Positions 15,295 to 23,289 are shown, counted from the stretch's first letter. The stretch is 33,605 nucleotides of DNA from RGIG1681 sp045648025 (GCA_045648025.1 JAZRNH010000027.1:1-33605); one strand, 5' to 3'. Translations and numbers: made by a program. The notes: generated by a model not told the origin, from the letters alone.

Positions 15295-16329
15295 TTAATT
15301 GTTAATTAAATTGTTATAAATTTTTTTGGCTCTTTCATAAAGTTCTTCACTTCTTGCCATTGTTCTTTCAGAAATTTTGTTTTCTTTAAATTTTTCAACA
15401 TTTTTCAAATGTCTTCTTTCAATTTCTTCAAAACTTGCTTTTTGAACGGCAAGATTGTTTGTGATTCCAAAACCAACATTATTGATACCCATATCAGTTG
15501 GAGATTTATAGATTTCATGTCCAGTGATATTGTTTAATATATTTGAAAGAATAGGGAATGCTTCAACATCTCTGTTATAGTTAACGGCATCTTTGCCATA
15601 AGCTTCTTTGTAATATGGATCAATCATATTTGTATCAACAATGTCAGCAGTTGCCATTTCATAAGCAATATTAACAAGGTCATCAAGATCAAGATTCCAA
15701 ACAGGGAAAGTTTCATATTTTGCATAAGCTGAAGCAATGCCATGTTCTTTGTCTTTATAAAGTTGGCTCAAACAAGTAACTAATTTTCCGCTATTTGCAC
15801 CAGGTGCAGAAATTAAAACAATGCTTTTGTTTGTCTTGATGTGTTCATTTCTGCCAAAGCCATCGGAACTTAAAATTCTTTCAATATTGTTTGGATAGTC
15901 TTCAATGTGGTAAGTTTTATAAACTGGAATATTTCTTTCTTTGCATTTGTTTTCAAAATTGTCGATAAATTCATTTGGTTGATGGAAGTTTATCATTACA
16001 CCGCATACAGAAATGTCTTCTTTTTGCATACAGCTGATGAGTCTCAAAAGCTCCTCATCATAGGTGAGGTTGTTGTCACTTCTAACTCTTCTGGCGATGA
16101 TGTCTCTTGCATTGATGCAGAAGACGATTTCAAGGTCATTTTTGAGTTCTTTAAAGATTTGCATTTTAACATTGGGGTCGAAACCAGGGAGGCATCTTGC
16201 GGCATGATTGTCGTCGAATAGTTTGCCTCCAACTTCAATATAGAGTTTTCCATATTTGTTGATTCGGTCATAGATTTCTTTCTTTTGAAGTTCTATGTAT
16301 TTTTTATTGTCAAATGCAAATTGTTCCAT
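15295..16329 (-). CDS. DUF1846 (UPF0371) family protein, short form
   Basis: 344 residues starting at the ATG at 16329, preceded by TTTGGAG; the in-frame TTG at 16341 is part of that ribosome binding site. The N-terminal half matches the DUF1846 hallmark well: YIEVGGKLFDDNHAARCLPG, INARDIIARRVRSD, and SAPGANSGKLVTCLSQLY (a nucleotide-loop-like segment). YKSPTDMGINNVGF also matches. Usual members are about 490-500 residues with a second C-terminal domain; here the protein ends soon after the EIERRHL helix, so that domain is absent. There is no sign of a frameshift. It starts 19 bases after typA, so they form an operon. The biochemical role of the family is not settled. Confidence 0.82.
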   Translation of the reverse strand: MEQFAFDNKKYIELQKKEIYDRINKYGKLYIEVGGKLFDDNHAARCLPGFDPNVKMQIFKELKNDLEIVFCINARDIIARRVRSDNNLTYDEELLRLISCMQKEDISVCGVMINFHQPNEFIDNFENKCKERNIPVYKTYHIEDYPNNIERILSSDGFGRNEHIKTNKSIVLISAPGANSGKLVTCLSQLYKDKEHGIASAYAKYETFPVWNLDLDDLVNIAYEMATADIVDTNMIDPYYKEAYGKDAVNYNRDVEAFPILSNILNNITGHEIYKSPTDMGINNVGFGITNNLAVQKASFEEIERRHLKNVEKFKENKISERTMARSEELYERAKKIYNNLINN

Positions 16330-16348
16330 TATTTTCTCCAAATTTATC

Positions 16349-18187
16349 TTATTTGTTTAAAAGTTCTTGTTTCTTTTTAAATGTTTCTCTTCCTCTAATT
16401 GTGTGATCAAGAGTCTTTTTTCTAATTCTAAGATTTTCAGGTGTAACTTCTAAAAGTTCATCTTCGTCTAAGAATTCAAGACTTTCTTCAAGAGTTAATG
16501 GTTTGATAGGGGTGAGTCTAAGTGCTTCGTCAGAAGAACTTGATCTGATGTTTGTAAGTTGTTTCTTTTTGCAAACATTAACAACAATGTCTTCTGCTTT
16601 TGGGTTGATTCCAACAACCATACCGCCATAAACTTTAACACCTGGTCCGATTAATAATCTTCCTCTTTCTTGTGTGTTAAATAAGCCATAAACGATAGAT
16701 TCACCGGTTTCGTAAGCAATGAGTGCACCAAAGTTTCTTGTTGAGATAGCACCTTTATATGGTTCGTATCCAGCAAACAATGAACTCATAATGCCTTCAC
16801 CATTTGTTTCGGTTAAAAATTGGCTCTTGTATCCAAAAAGTCCTCTTGAAGGAATTTTGAATTCAAGTCTGATTCTGCTGCCTTTTGGTGACATATTTTG
16901 AAGTTCACCTTTTCTTACACCCATTGAACCCATAATTGTGCTGACTGCGGTTTCAGGAACATCAATTGTAAGGTTATCAATTGGTTCAAGTTTTACACCG
17001 TTTTCTTCTTTATAGATAACTTTTGGCATTGAAACTTGAAATTCATAGCCTTCTCTTCGCATATTTTCAACCAAAATTGAAATATGCATTTCGCCACGAC
17101 CAAGAACTCTGAATCTGTCAGCAGATTCGGTTTCATAAACTTTTAAAGACAAGTCTTTAACAGCTTCTTTCATAAGTCTGTCGCGAACATGTCTTGAAGT
17201 GAATAATTTTCCTTCGGTTCCGGCAAATGGGGAATCATTAACAGAAAATTCCATTTCAATTGATGGTTCGCTAATTTTTACAAATGGAATAGGTGAAAGG
17301 TCTGCTTTGTTTGTTACTGTGTCACCAATGGTAACTTCATCGCTTCCTGATAAACATACAATGTCGCCAGGTTTTGCTTCTGGAACAGCAACTTTTTTAA
17401 GACCTTGAAATTCAAAAATGTTAGTAATTTTAAATGTTTTGTGTTTTGTTTCGTCGTGGAAGTTTACAATATCAATGGTTTCATTAACTTTCACAGAACC
17501 TTGTTCAACTTTTCCGATTGCAAGTTTTCCAAGATAATCGTTTGCTTCACAAGATGACACAAGCATTTTAAATGATTTTTCAGCATCACTTTTTGGAGCA
17601 GGAATATGCTTTAAGATTGTGTCTAAAAGTGGTTTCATATCTGTTCCAACAGTATCCATATCAAGAGAACAAATTCCAGATCTTGCTGAGCAGAAAACAA
17701 ATGGAGAATCAAGTTGTTCTTCGTTTGCATCAAGATCTAAAAGAAGGTCTAAAACTTCATCAATAACTTCTTTAACCCTTGCATCTTTTCTATCAATTTT
17801 GTTAACGACAACAATAACTTTGTGATTCAAAGCAAGAGCTTTTTCTAAGACAAATCTGGTTTGAGGCATTGTTCCTTCAAAAGCATCAACAACCAAAAGA
17901 ACACCGTCAACCATTTTTAAAATTCTTTCAACTTCGCCACCAAAGTCAGCATGTCCTGGGGTGTCAACAACATTGATTTTTACATCATTATAAACAAGTG
18001 ATGCATTTTTACTGAAAATTGTGATACCTCTTTCTCTTTCAAGAGCATTTGAGTCCATAACTCTGTCTTGAACTGCTTGATTTTCACGGAACACTCCGCC
18101 TTCTTTTAAAAGAGCATTAACAAGAGTGGTTTTGCCGTGGTCAACATGGGCAATAATTGCTATATTTCTAATTTTATTTTCTTCCAT
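16349..18187 (-). CDS. typA: Ribosome-associated GTPase TypA/BipA
   Basis: A 612-residue translational GTPase related to EF-G that binds the ribosome under stress and helps large-subunit assembly. It has G1 AHVDHGKTT (residues 12-20), the switch region with RERGITIFSKN, G3 DTPGHADFGGEV, and G4 NKIDR. Downstream are the EF-G-like domain V (with GRGEMHISILVENMRREGYE) and the TypA-specific C-terminal domain (GPGVKVYGGMVVGIN). The start at 18187 (MEENKIRNIAII) follows AGGAG; an in-frame ORF extension to 18220 runs through the leader hairpin and is rejected. A terminator-like hairpin in the leader suggests attenuation. DUF1846 is co-transcribed downstream. Confidence 0.96.
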   Translation of the reverse strand: MEENKIRNIAIIAHVDHGKTTLVNALLKEGGVFRENQAVQDRVMDSNALERERGITIFSKNASLVYNDVKINVVDTPGHADFGGEVERILKMVDGVLLVVDAFEGTMPQTRFVLEKALALNHKVIVVVNKIDRKDARVKEVIDEVLDLLLDLDANEEQLDSPFVFCSARSGICSLDMDTVGTDMKPLLDTILKHIPAPKSDAEKSFKMLVSSCEANDYLGKLAIGKVEQGSVKVNETIDIVNFHDETKHKTFKITNIFEFQGLKKVAVPEAKPGDIVCLSGSDEVTIGDTVTNKADLSPIPFVKISEPSIEMEFSVNDSPFAGTEGKLFTSRHVRDRLMKEAVKDLSLKVYETESADRFRVLGRGEMHISILVENMRREGYEFQVSMPKVIYKEENGVKLEPIDNLTIDVPETAVSTIMGSMGVRKGELQNMSPKGSRIRLEFKIPSRGLFGYKSQFLTETNGEGIMSSLFAGYEPYKGAISTRNFGALIAYETGESIVYGLFNTQERGRLLIGPGVKVYGGMVVGINPKAEDIVVNVCKKKQLTNIRSSSSDEALRLTPIKPLTLEESLEFLDEDELLEVTPENLRIRKKTLDHTIRGRETFKKKQELLNK

Positions 18188-18203
18188 AAAATCTCCTAAA
18201 CAA

Positions 18204-18240
18204 TAAAAAAAATTACACAAGCGGACCCGCTTAATGTAAT
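18204..18240 (-). promoter_or_regulatory. Terminator-like hairpin in the typA leader (candidate attenuator)
   Basis: In the minus-strand RNA, ATTACA (18240-18235) pairs with TGTAAT (18217-18212), and an inner AAGCG / CGCTT closes a GGTC loop. Eight U follow directly. It lies between the proposed start point (about 18246) and the typA ribosome binding site. Confidence 0.7.
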
Positions 18241-18252
18241 ACTAACTATATA

Positions 18253-18281
18253 AGTATAGCACCATGATTTTATTTTGGCAA
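18253..18281 (-). promoter_or_regulatory. Promoter of typA
   Basis: TTGCCA (18281-18276), 17 bases, TATACT (18258-18253) on the minus strand. The leader is then about 60 bases. Confidence 0.65.
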
Positions 18282-18328
18282 GATTATGAAAAAATTTTTT
18301 GAGATTTTATTATAAATTTTTTTGACTA

Positions 18329-18357
18329 TTGAAATAAGTTGCTTAATATGGTATAAT
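18329..18357 (+). promoter_or_regulatory. Promoter of the phosphatase-fold gene
   Basis: TTGAAA (18329-18334), 17 bases, TATAAT (18352-18357), followed by AGGAGT before the ATG. Confidence 0.8.
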
Positions 18358-18378
18358 TTGAATTAGGAGTGATTTATT

Positions 18379-19137
18379 ATGAAAATTTTATTATTGAATC
18401 ATGGTCAAAGTTATTCAAACTTAAATCAACTTGTTGACAGCAGCAATGGAAATCAAGATGCACTTTCTCCAAATGGTGTCACAGAAGCAAGACTTTCTGC
18501 GAGAGATATTTTTGAGATGGTTAGGGGAGTTCCAGCAGACAAGATTTTTGTTTATTCTGCAGACAATTTTAGAAACCTTCAAACCATCAATGTTTTGGCA
18601 AATGAATTGCAACCTCATGGAAAACTTTTAGATTCAAATGTATATTTTGATGAAAGACTTAATGCAAGAAATTTGGGTAAACTTGAAAATCAAGAAATTT
18701 CTCAAGTTAAAAAGAAATCTTATTTTGTTTTAAAACCAGCTGCGGGTGTTTCTGCAATACTTGCCGAACTTGGTTTTAACAATTCAATGAAAATTGAACC
18801 AAGAAAACAATTTGATGCAAGAGTTTTTGATGCAATTTATGATATTATTATGAAACATGAAGGCAAAAATGATTTTGTTATCTTATCTGCATCAAAATCG
18901 GTGTTTGATGAAATGCAAAACAATTCAGATATTCATAGTATGTGTTATTTTGGAAATGAAGTTCCACCATTTGCTGAACAAACTGAAAAATCACAAAAAC
19001 CTGTAACAATTAAATCATATAAACAAATTGAACTTGGAGCTCCAGATTATATAAGATCTAGTGGAAGATTTAGACCATATTGGGAAGCTAGAGCAACCAC
19101 AGATTATATTTTGAGTGGTATGGGTCCTCAATTTTAA
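18379..19137 (+). CDS. Histidine-phosphatase-fold protein, probable pseudoenzyme
   Basis: A 252-residue protein with the outline of the phosphoglycerate-mutase-like superfamily: LLLNHGQSYSN (4-14), LSPNGVTEARLSARDI (29-44), VYSADNFRNLQT (58-69), and DERLNARNLGKLE (91-103). The catalytic set is broken. His8 and the downstream Arg65 remain, but the Arg of RHG is Asn7, the acid of RLxER is Ala96, and the second HG pair is Ala171-Ser172 in VILSASKS. A phosphatase reaction is therefore unlikely; a binding or regulatory role is more plausible. The reading frame, promoter, AGGAGT site and terminator are all intact, so it is not a decaying pseudogene. A canonical family member is encoded at 28785-29306. 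Confidence 0.7.
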   Translation: MKILLLNHGQSYSNLNQLVDSSNGNQDALSPNGVTEARLSARDIFEMVRGVPADKIFVYSADNFRNLQTINVLANELQPHGKLLDSNVYFDERLNARNLGKLENQEISQVKKKSYFVLKPAAGVSAILAELGFNNSMKIEPRKQFDARVFDAIYDIIMKHEGKNDFVILSASKSVFDEMQNNSDIHSMCYFGNEVPPFAEQTEKSQKPVTIKSYKQIELGAPDYIRSSGRFRPYWEARATTDYILSGMGPQF

Positions 19138-19147
19138 TAAAATAATT

Positions 19148-19177
19148 AAAAGCTGCTTATTGATGGCAGCTTTTTTT
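19148..19177 (+). terminator. Intrinsic terminator
   Basis: AAAAGCTGC (from 19148) pairs with GCAGCTTTT, with seven T at the end. Confidence 0.85.
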
Positions 19178-19197
19178 GTTTGGTTTTTTATAATTGC

Positions 19198-19226
19198 TAG
19201 ACTAAATTCTGTTTTTGTTGTATGAT
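19198..19226 (+). promoter_or_regulatory. Promoter of rsmF, leaderless
   Basis: TAGACT (19198-19203), 17 bases, TATGAT (19221-19226), then six bases and the ATG at 19233. Confidence 0.6.
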
Positions 19227-19232
19227 TTTTGT

Positions 19233-20639
19233 ATGGAAAAATTAAGTGAAAAATTGCCAAAAGAATTTGTTTTGAGATTAAAAGATTCTCTTGGTGAAAA
19301 AATTAATGATTATTTAACTGCAATTGATGAACCATCTGTTAGAGGTGTTAGAGTTAACACAAAGAAAGTTTCGGCAGATAAAGTGAAAGAAATTTTTGAA
19401 AAAGAATTTTCTGTTAAACTCAAAAGTATTGATTATGCTGATGACGGCTTTATTTTAGATTCTGATATCAAAGTTGGAAACGAACCAAGTCATCTTGCGG
19501 GTTTTTATTATTTTCAAGAGCCTTCTAGTATGATTCCAGTGGTTTCATCTAAGATTGAAGAAGAAACAAGACCTCTCAAAGTGCTTGATCTTTGTGCTTC
19601 GCCTGGTGGAAAAACTGGTCAAATTGTTTGCAGAGTTAGTGAAGATTCTTTGGTGGTTTCAAATGAAATTATTTCATCAAGAGCCGCAGTTTTGTTTTCT
19701 AATGTTGAAAGACAAGGGTTTAAAAATGTTGTTGTGACAAACGAAGAACCTGAAAGATTGCTTGTTTTTAAAGGCTATTTTGATTATGTTTTTGTTGATG
19801 CACCTTGTTCGGGTGAAGGTATGTTTAGAAGAGTTCCAGAAACTATTTCTGAGTGGAGTGAAGACAATGTTAAAATGTGTGCTGAACGACAAAGAAAAAT
19901 TTTGGAAATTGCTGAACAGTTGGTGGCTCCACAAGGCAAACTTGTATATTCAACTTGCACATATTCAAAAGAAGAAGATGAAGATATTGTTTTGTGGTTT
20001 TTGAAGAACTTTAATTATAAGCTTGAAGAAGTTCCTGAGACTGTTAAAAAATCGACAATTGCAGCAGATTTAACCGTTGAAAATGGCAAAGAAGCTAGAA
20101 AGTTTTATCCATTTTCTGGCAAAGGTGAAGGTCAATTTGTTGCAGTGTTTAAAAATTTAGACGGTGAAAGAGAATCTGTAATGCACACAAAAAAGCATTT
20201 TAGAGCAATTGAAGGGGTGCATAGAGCAAAAAGAAGTATTTTTGAAAACTTTGAAAGCGAAAACTTAACAGAAAAAATTGACGGCAGAATTTATGAAGTT
20301 GGCGAAACTGTTTATATGGTTCCAAAACAATTTGATGGTGATTTGCAAACGGCCATTGATACTTTAAAATTCAATACAATTGGAGTTAAAGTTGGGGCAT
20401 TTTTAAAAGATAGATTTGAACCAAATCACTCAATGTTTATGGCATATTCTGATTTGTTTAAAAATAAAATTGAACTTCAAGATGATGAGTTGAAAAAATA
20501 TTTGCACGGCGAAGAATTAATTTCATCTGCTTATGGCAAAGGATATGCTGTTGTTACTAAAAATGGTTATCCACTTGGCGGAGTTAAAATCGTTGGAAAT
20601 CGTCTTAGAAATTTATATCCAAAGGGGCTTAGAATATAA
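19233..20639 (+). CDS. rsmF: RsmF-type rRNA cytosine-C5 methyltransferase (NOL1/NOP2/Sun)
   Basis: 468 residues from the ATG at 19233; the ORF can extend to 19215 but that region is the -10 box. It methylates cytosine in 16S rRNA using SAM. An N-terminal PUA-like/RsmF segment contains YYFQEPSSM, then SAM motif I VLDLCASPGGKT (about 117-128), motif IV DAPCSGEGMFR with Cys192 and motif VI STCTYS with Cys242 (release and nucleophile cysteines). The RsmF-specific C-terminal domain occupies about 290-468. No Shine-Dalgarno site fits before the ATG, so the message is probably leaderless. Its stop overlaps the next ATG (TAATG), so the SDR gene is coupled to it. The exact rRNA position methylated is inferred from family only. 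Confidence 0.92.
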   Translation: MEKLSEKLPKEFVLRLKDSLGEKINDYLTAIDEPSVRGVRVNTKKVSADKVKEIFEKEFSVKLKSIDYADDGFILDSDIKVGNEPSHLAGFYYFQEPSSMIPVVSSKIEEETRPLKVLDLCASPGGKTGQIVCRVSEDSLVVSNEIISSRAAVLFSNVERQGFKNVVVTNEEPERLLVFKGYFDYVFVDAPCSGEGMFRRVPETISEWSEDNVKMCAERQRKILEIAEQLVAPQGKLVYSTCTYSKEEDEDIVLWFLKNFNYKLEEVPETVKKSTIAADLTVENGKEARKFYPFSGKGEGQFVAVFKNLDGERESVMHTKKHFRAIEGVHRAKRSIFENFESENLTEKIDGRIYEVGETVYMVPKQFDGDLQTAIDTLKFNTIGVKVGAFLKDRFEPNHSMFMAYSDLFKNKIELQDDELKKYLHGEELISSAYGKGYAVVTKNGYPLGGVKIVGNRLRNLYPKGLRI

Positions 20640-21439
20640 TGAAAAAATATACAGTTATCACAGGTGCTTGTGGGGGCCTTGGAAGGTCTTTTGTTAAAGC
20701 TTGTGCAAAAAATAAAGAAAATTTGATACTTTCTGGAACAAGTGAAAAAAAACTCAAAAAGCTTTTAGAAGATTTTAGCGAAGAGTTTAAAGACATTGAT
20801 GTCAAAACGGTTATTTGTGATTTGTCTAAATCAGAAGACAGAAAAGCCGTTGTTGAATTTGCAAAGAAAAACAAACTTGAAGTTAACAGACTTATTAATA
20901 ATGCAGGTGTTATTATTGAAGGGGATACATTGAAGTTTGAAGACAATGAAATTTTGACAGCTATTGAAGTTAACTGCAAAGGAACAGTTGATCTCACTAT
21001 GAAGTTTTTGAGAGAAAGAAACAAAGATGAAAAGTTTGAAGTGTTAACGGTGGCTTCGGTGGCTTCAAGTTATCCGATTCCACATATGGCGGTTTATGCA
21101 GCAACAAAGTCATTTTTGGTTTCAATGATGATTTCTCTTGCAATTGAACTTAAAGATGAAAATGTTGTTATAACTACTGTGTGTCCTGGTGGAATGGCAA
21201 CCTCTCAAGCCATGAAAGATTCAATTAAGTCTATGGGGCTTGGTGGAAAACTTTCTTGCACTGACACTGACAAGGTTGCAAAAATTTCGTTGAAGGCTTT
21301 AAAAAAGAAAAAGAAAGTTGTTGTGACTGGTGGATTTAACAAGTTTTTGGTGATTGTTGGCAAACCTTTCTCAAAAACATTTTTGGCAAAGTCAACTGGA
21401 AGAATTTGGAAAAAATCACAGGATAAAAGAGGCTTTTGA
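20639..21439 (+). CDS. Short-chain dehydrogenase/reductase (SDR)
   Basis: A 266-residue classical SDR. It has the nucleotide motif TGACGGLG (8-15), NNAG (87-90), active-site Asn112, Ser140 or Ser143 in VASVASS, and YAATK with Tyr153 and Lys157. PGGMATSQ follows as the usual cofactor-covering segment, and the C-terminus is basic and hydrophobic, which may help it associate with membrane. The ATG overlaps the rsmF stop by one base and has AAGGGG upstream. NAD(P)-dependent reduction of a keto group or oxidation of an alcohol is expected; the substrate is not evident. The pairing with an rRNA methyltransferase looks like operon convenience. No strong terminator follows. Confidence 0.9.
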   Translation: MKKYTVITGACGGLGRSFVKACAKNKENLILSGTSEKKLKKLLEDFSEEFKDIDVKTVICDLSKSEDRKAVVEFAKKNKLEVNRLINNAGVIIEGDTLKFEDNEILTAIEVNCKGTVDLTMKFLRERNKDEKFEVLTVASVASSYPIPHMAVYAATKSFLVSMMISLAIELKDENVVITTVCPGGMATSQAMKDSIKSMGLGGKLSCTDTDKVAKISLKALKKKKKVVVTGGFNKFLVIVGKPFSKTFLAKSTGRIWKKSQDKRGF

Positions 21440-21470
21440 TATGTTTTCATAATTTTTTTTAAAAATAGGG

Positions 21471-21498
21471 TTGACAAAAGTTGTTATTTAAATATAAT
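21471..21498 (+). promoter_or_regulatory. Promoter of the MarR-like gene, leaderless
   Basis: TTGACA (21471-21476), 16 bases, TATAAT (21493-21498), then seven bases and the ATG at 21506. Both boxes match consensus exactly. Confidence 0.8.
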
Positions 21499-21505
21499 TA
21501 AGGCT

Positions 21506-21967
21506 ATGAAAGAGATAAACACACAAGAAAGCAATTTATTTTCAAGAAACATTGTTGAGCTAAAACTCATTTCTGACAGAATCGCAGAAGGAAAAGGAGA
21601 GTCAGCTGGTATTTTCAGCAACACTTATCAAATTCTCTACATTTTGGATAGAAAAGAAACAGTTACTCCTAAAGAACTTATTGCTGAGCTTAACATTGCT
21701 AAGTCAAATCTTGCAATCCTCGCTAAGAAGATGATTAAAGATGGACAAATTGAAAGCCATAAAGATAAGTATAATAAAAGAGAAATTTATTATAACATCA
21801 CTTCTGTTGGAAGAGAAATGCTTCAAGAAAAACTCGATAACATTGATACCGTTTGTGAAGGAGACACAAAGAAGGTTACAAATCTTATCATAAGAGTGCT
21901 TGAAGAACTCAAGAAATTAGAAAATAAAAATGCTTCATCAAAAAGAAGAAAAACAAATGCTAAATAA
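21506..21967 (+). CDS. MarR-family winged-helix transcriptional regulator
   Basis: A 153-residue protein with the MarR layout: an N-terminal dimerisation helix (about 10-30), a winged helix-turn-helix (about 35-105) containing VTPKELIAELNIAKSNLAIL as the recognition region, and the wing KDKYNKREIYYNITSVGREML. It ends in a long helix and a basic tail KRRKTNAK. It would bind an operator as a dimer and respond to a small ligand. It carries both consensus promoter boxes only seven bases from the ATG, with at most a partial AAGG, so the message is probably leaderless. The flanking genes (SDR operon upstream, GNAT convergent downstream) give no clear target; autoregulation is possible. Confidence 0.85.
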   Translation: MKEINTQESNLFSRNIVELKLISDRIAEGKGESAGIFSNTYQILYILDRKETVTPKELIAELNIAKSNLAILAKKMIKDGQIESHKDKYNKREIYYNITSVGREMLQEKLDNIDTVCEGDTKKVTNLIIRVLEELKKLENKNASSKRRKTNAK

Positions 21968-21982
21968 GCATTTGTTTTTTTT
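21949..21982 (+). terminator. Intrinsic terminator of the MarR-like gene
   Basis: AAAACAAATGCT / AGCATTTGTTTT (21950-21961 and 21967-21978) followed by T; the stem contains the last codons and the stop. It may also stop the convergent GNAT transcript. Confidence 0.85.
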
Positions 21983-21991
21983 GTGTTTATT

Positions 21992-22558
21992 TTATTGTGG
22001 TTGATTTTGGTCTTTAATAAAACCATCTTTTTCAGCAAGTAAGTATGCAGTTTTTAAAACAAGTGGACAGGCTTGTTTTATTTTTTCACCTTTTTTCCAA
22101 TCTTGATAAAATCTATCATCGTTTTTAATTTTGCAACCTAGTTTTTGGTAGATGGTTTTAATTGCTGTTCTTTCATCTTCAAATGAAATACCCGGTTCTC
22201 CAGAAACACCCTTTATGTTGTTTATTGGGTCAGCATCACCATAAACGGTGGTGATTCCAAGAATATCAGAGTGGGTGAGAGCGATTTCAAACAAAAGTCT
22301 CCCAAGTCCGCATTGTTGATAGTTTTCATTTACTTCAAAAGAAGATATGAAAGTTTTATGTCCACGGGCTGTATATAAAAGTGTTGCAATATCACTCATA
22401 TCGTCACTAGGATCAAGAATCATAATTTTATTATGACTGCCTTTGATTGCCATTAGTACAAAGGTTTGGTTTAGTTTATGATTTTTAAAAACTATTGTTG
22501 TTTGGTCTGGCAAAACAGATTCAAGATGTTCAAAAAATTCATTTAAATTTGTGTTCAT
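21992..22558 (-). CDS. GNAT-family N-acetyltransferase
   Basis: A 188-residue protein with the acetyl-CoA pyrophosphate loop of the GNAT fold, FEVNENYQQCGLGRLLFEIAL (Gln81-x-x-Gly84-x-Gly86), in the usual motif A position after a beta strand. A C-terminal segment of about 80 residues resembles motif B and an extra cap. It should transfer an acetyl or acyl group to an amine, of unknown identity. The ATG is preceded by TATAAT with only six bases between and no ribosome binding site, so it looks leaderless. It is monocistronic, divergent from the NUDIX gene. Confidence 0.8.
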   Translation of the reverse strand: MNTNLNEFFEHLESVLPDQTTIVFKNHKLNQTFVLMAIKGSHNKIMILDPSDDMSDIATLLYTARGHKTFISSFEVNENYQQCGLGRLLFEIALTHSDILGITTVYGDADPINNIKGVSGEPGISFEDERTAIKTIYQKLGCKIKNDDRFYQDWKKGEKIKQACPLVLKTAYLLAEKDGFIKDQNQPQ

Positions 22559-22564
22559 ATTTTT

Positions 22565-22593
22565 ATTATAATTCTAAATGTTTAATATTTCAA
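22565..22593 (-). promoter_or_regulatory. Promoter of the GNAT gene, leaderless
   Basis: TTGAAA (22593-22588), 17 bases, TATAAT (22570-22565), six bases, ATG. This is the cleanest leaderless arrangement in the window. Confidence 0.82.
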
Positions 22594-22628
22594 TACATTT
22601 GAAAAGTTTGTGGTATTTATTGAAAATA

Positions 22629-22637
22629 TGTTATAAT
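22629..22637 (+). promoter_or_regulatory. Extended -10 promoter of the NUDIX gene
   Basis: TGTTATAAT with TTGTGG (22608-22613) at 18 bases. AGAGGT precedes the ATG at 22655. Confidence 0.6.
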
Positions 22638-22654
22638 GATAACAGAGGTTACCT

Positions 22655-23281
22655 ATGGAATTTTTAGATATTTATGATGAAAATGGCAATCATTTAGGAA
22701 AAGAAGAAAGGGGAGTTGTTCATAAACAAGCTCTTTGGCACAAAACTGTGCATTGTTGGCTTTTTGACAAGGATGGATATGTTTATTTTCAAAAAAGAGC
22801 AGATGAGAAAAAACTTTATACAACAGCTTCTGGTCATGTTATGGCGGGAGAAACTGTTGAACAGGGTTTTGCTAGAGAAATTAGAGAAGAAATTGGATAC
22901 CCTGTGAAATATACAGATGCGATTCATTTGGAAACTATTAGATTTGTGTTAGATAAAATCAAGTCTGATGGCAGTGAATTTCATGACAGAGTTTTTGCTA
23001 ATATTTTTGCCTGTGAGTTTAATGGCGACTTTTCTAATTTTGAATATGACCCAAATGAACTTGATGGACTAGTTAAAGTTAAGCCAGAAGAAGCTCTTGA
23101 GATATTCACAAAAGAAGAGGGCAAAATTAAAGGATTCGTAATTTCAAGAAAAGACGGCAAACTTGAAATTAATGAAGAAATGATTGACTTTTCAGACTTT
23201 TTAGTTAACAAAGGTGAAACTGCCATTGGAAAATATGGATCGGTTTTAAAAGCGATTATTGGTATTTTGAATAATAATTAA
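22655..23281 (+). CDS. NUDIX hydrolase, Idi-like type
   Basis: A 208-residue protein with an exact NUDIX box at 60-81 (GHVMAGETVEQ...REIREEIG), matching Gx5Ex7REUxEExGU. The N-terminus has YDENGNHLGKEERGVVHKQALWHKTVHCW, a form shared by isopentenyl-diphosphate isomerase-like and related NUDIX hydrolases (YfcD-type). These cleave nucleoside or isoprenoid diphosphates or act as house-cleaning enzymes; the exact substrate cannot be fixed. It has its own extended -10 promoter, and a second promoter sits before the following gene. Confidence 0.9.
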   Translation: MEFLDIYDENGNHLGKEERGVVHKQALWHKTVHCWLFDKDGYVYFQKRADEKKLYTTASGHVMAGETVEQGFAREIREEIGYPVKYTDAIHLETIRFVLDKIKSDGSEFHDRVFANIFACEFNGDFSNFEYDPNELDGLVKVKPEEALEIFTKEEGKIKGFVISRKDGKLEINEEMIDFSDFLVNKGETAIGKYGSVLKAIIGILNNN

Positions 23282-23289
23282 AATTTCTG

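Noticed and set aside
15295..16329. DUF1846 gene as a frameshifted pseudogene
   Set aside because: The gene ends in a normal stop directly followed by a clean terminator, with no remaining DUF1846 C-terminal coding sequence after it.
18188..18220. N-terminal extension of TypA through the leader
   Set aside because: Would translate the terminator hairpin; the AGGAG site and family start both support 18187.
18212..18240. T-box or riboswitch in the typA leader
   Set aside because: The leader is only about 60 bases and lacks the T-box TGGNACCGCG sequence, specifier loop or any recognised aptamer core; only the terminator hairpin is seen.
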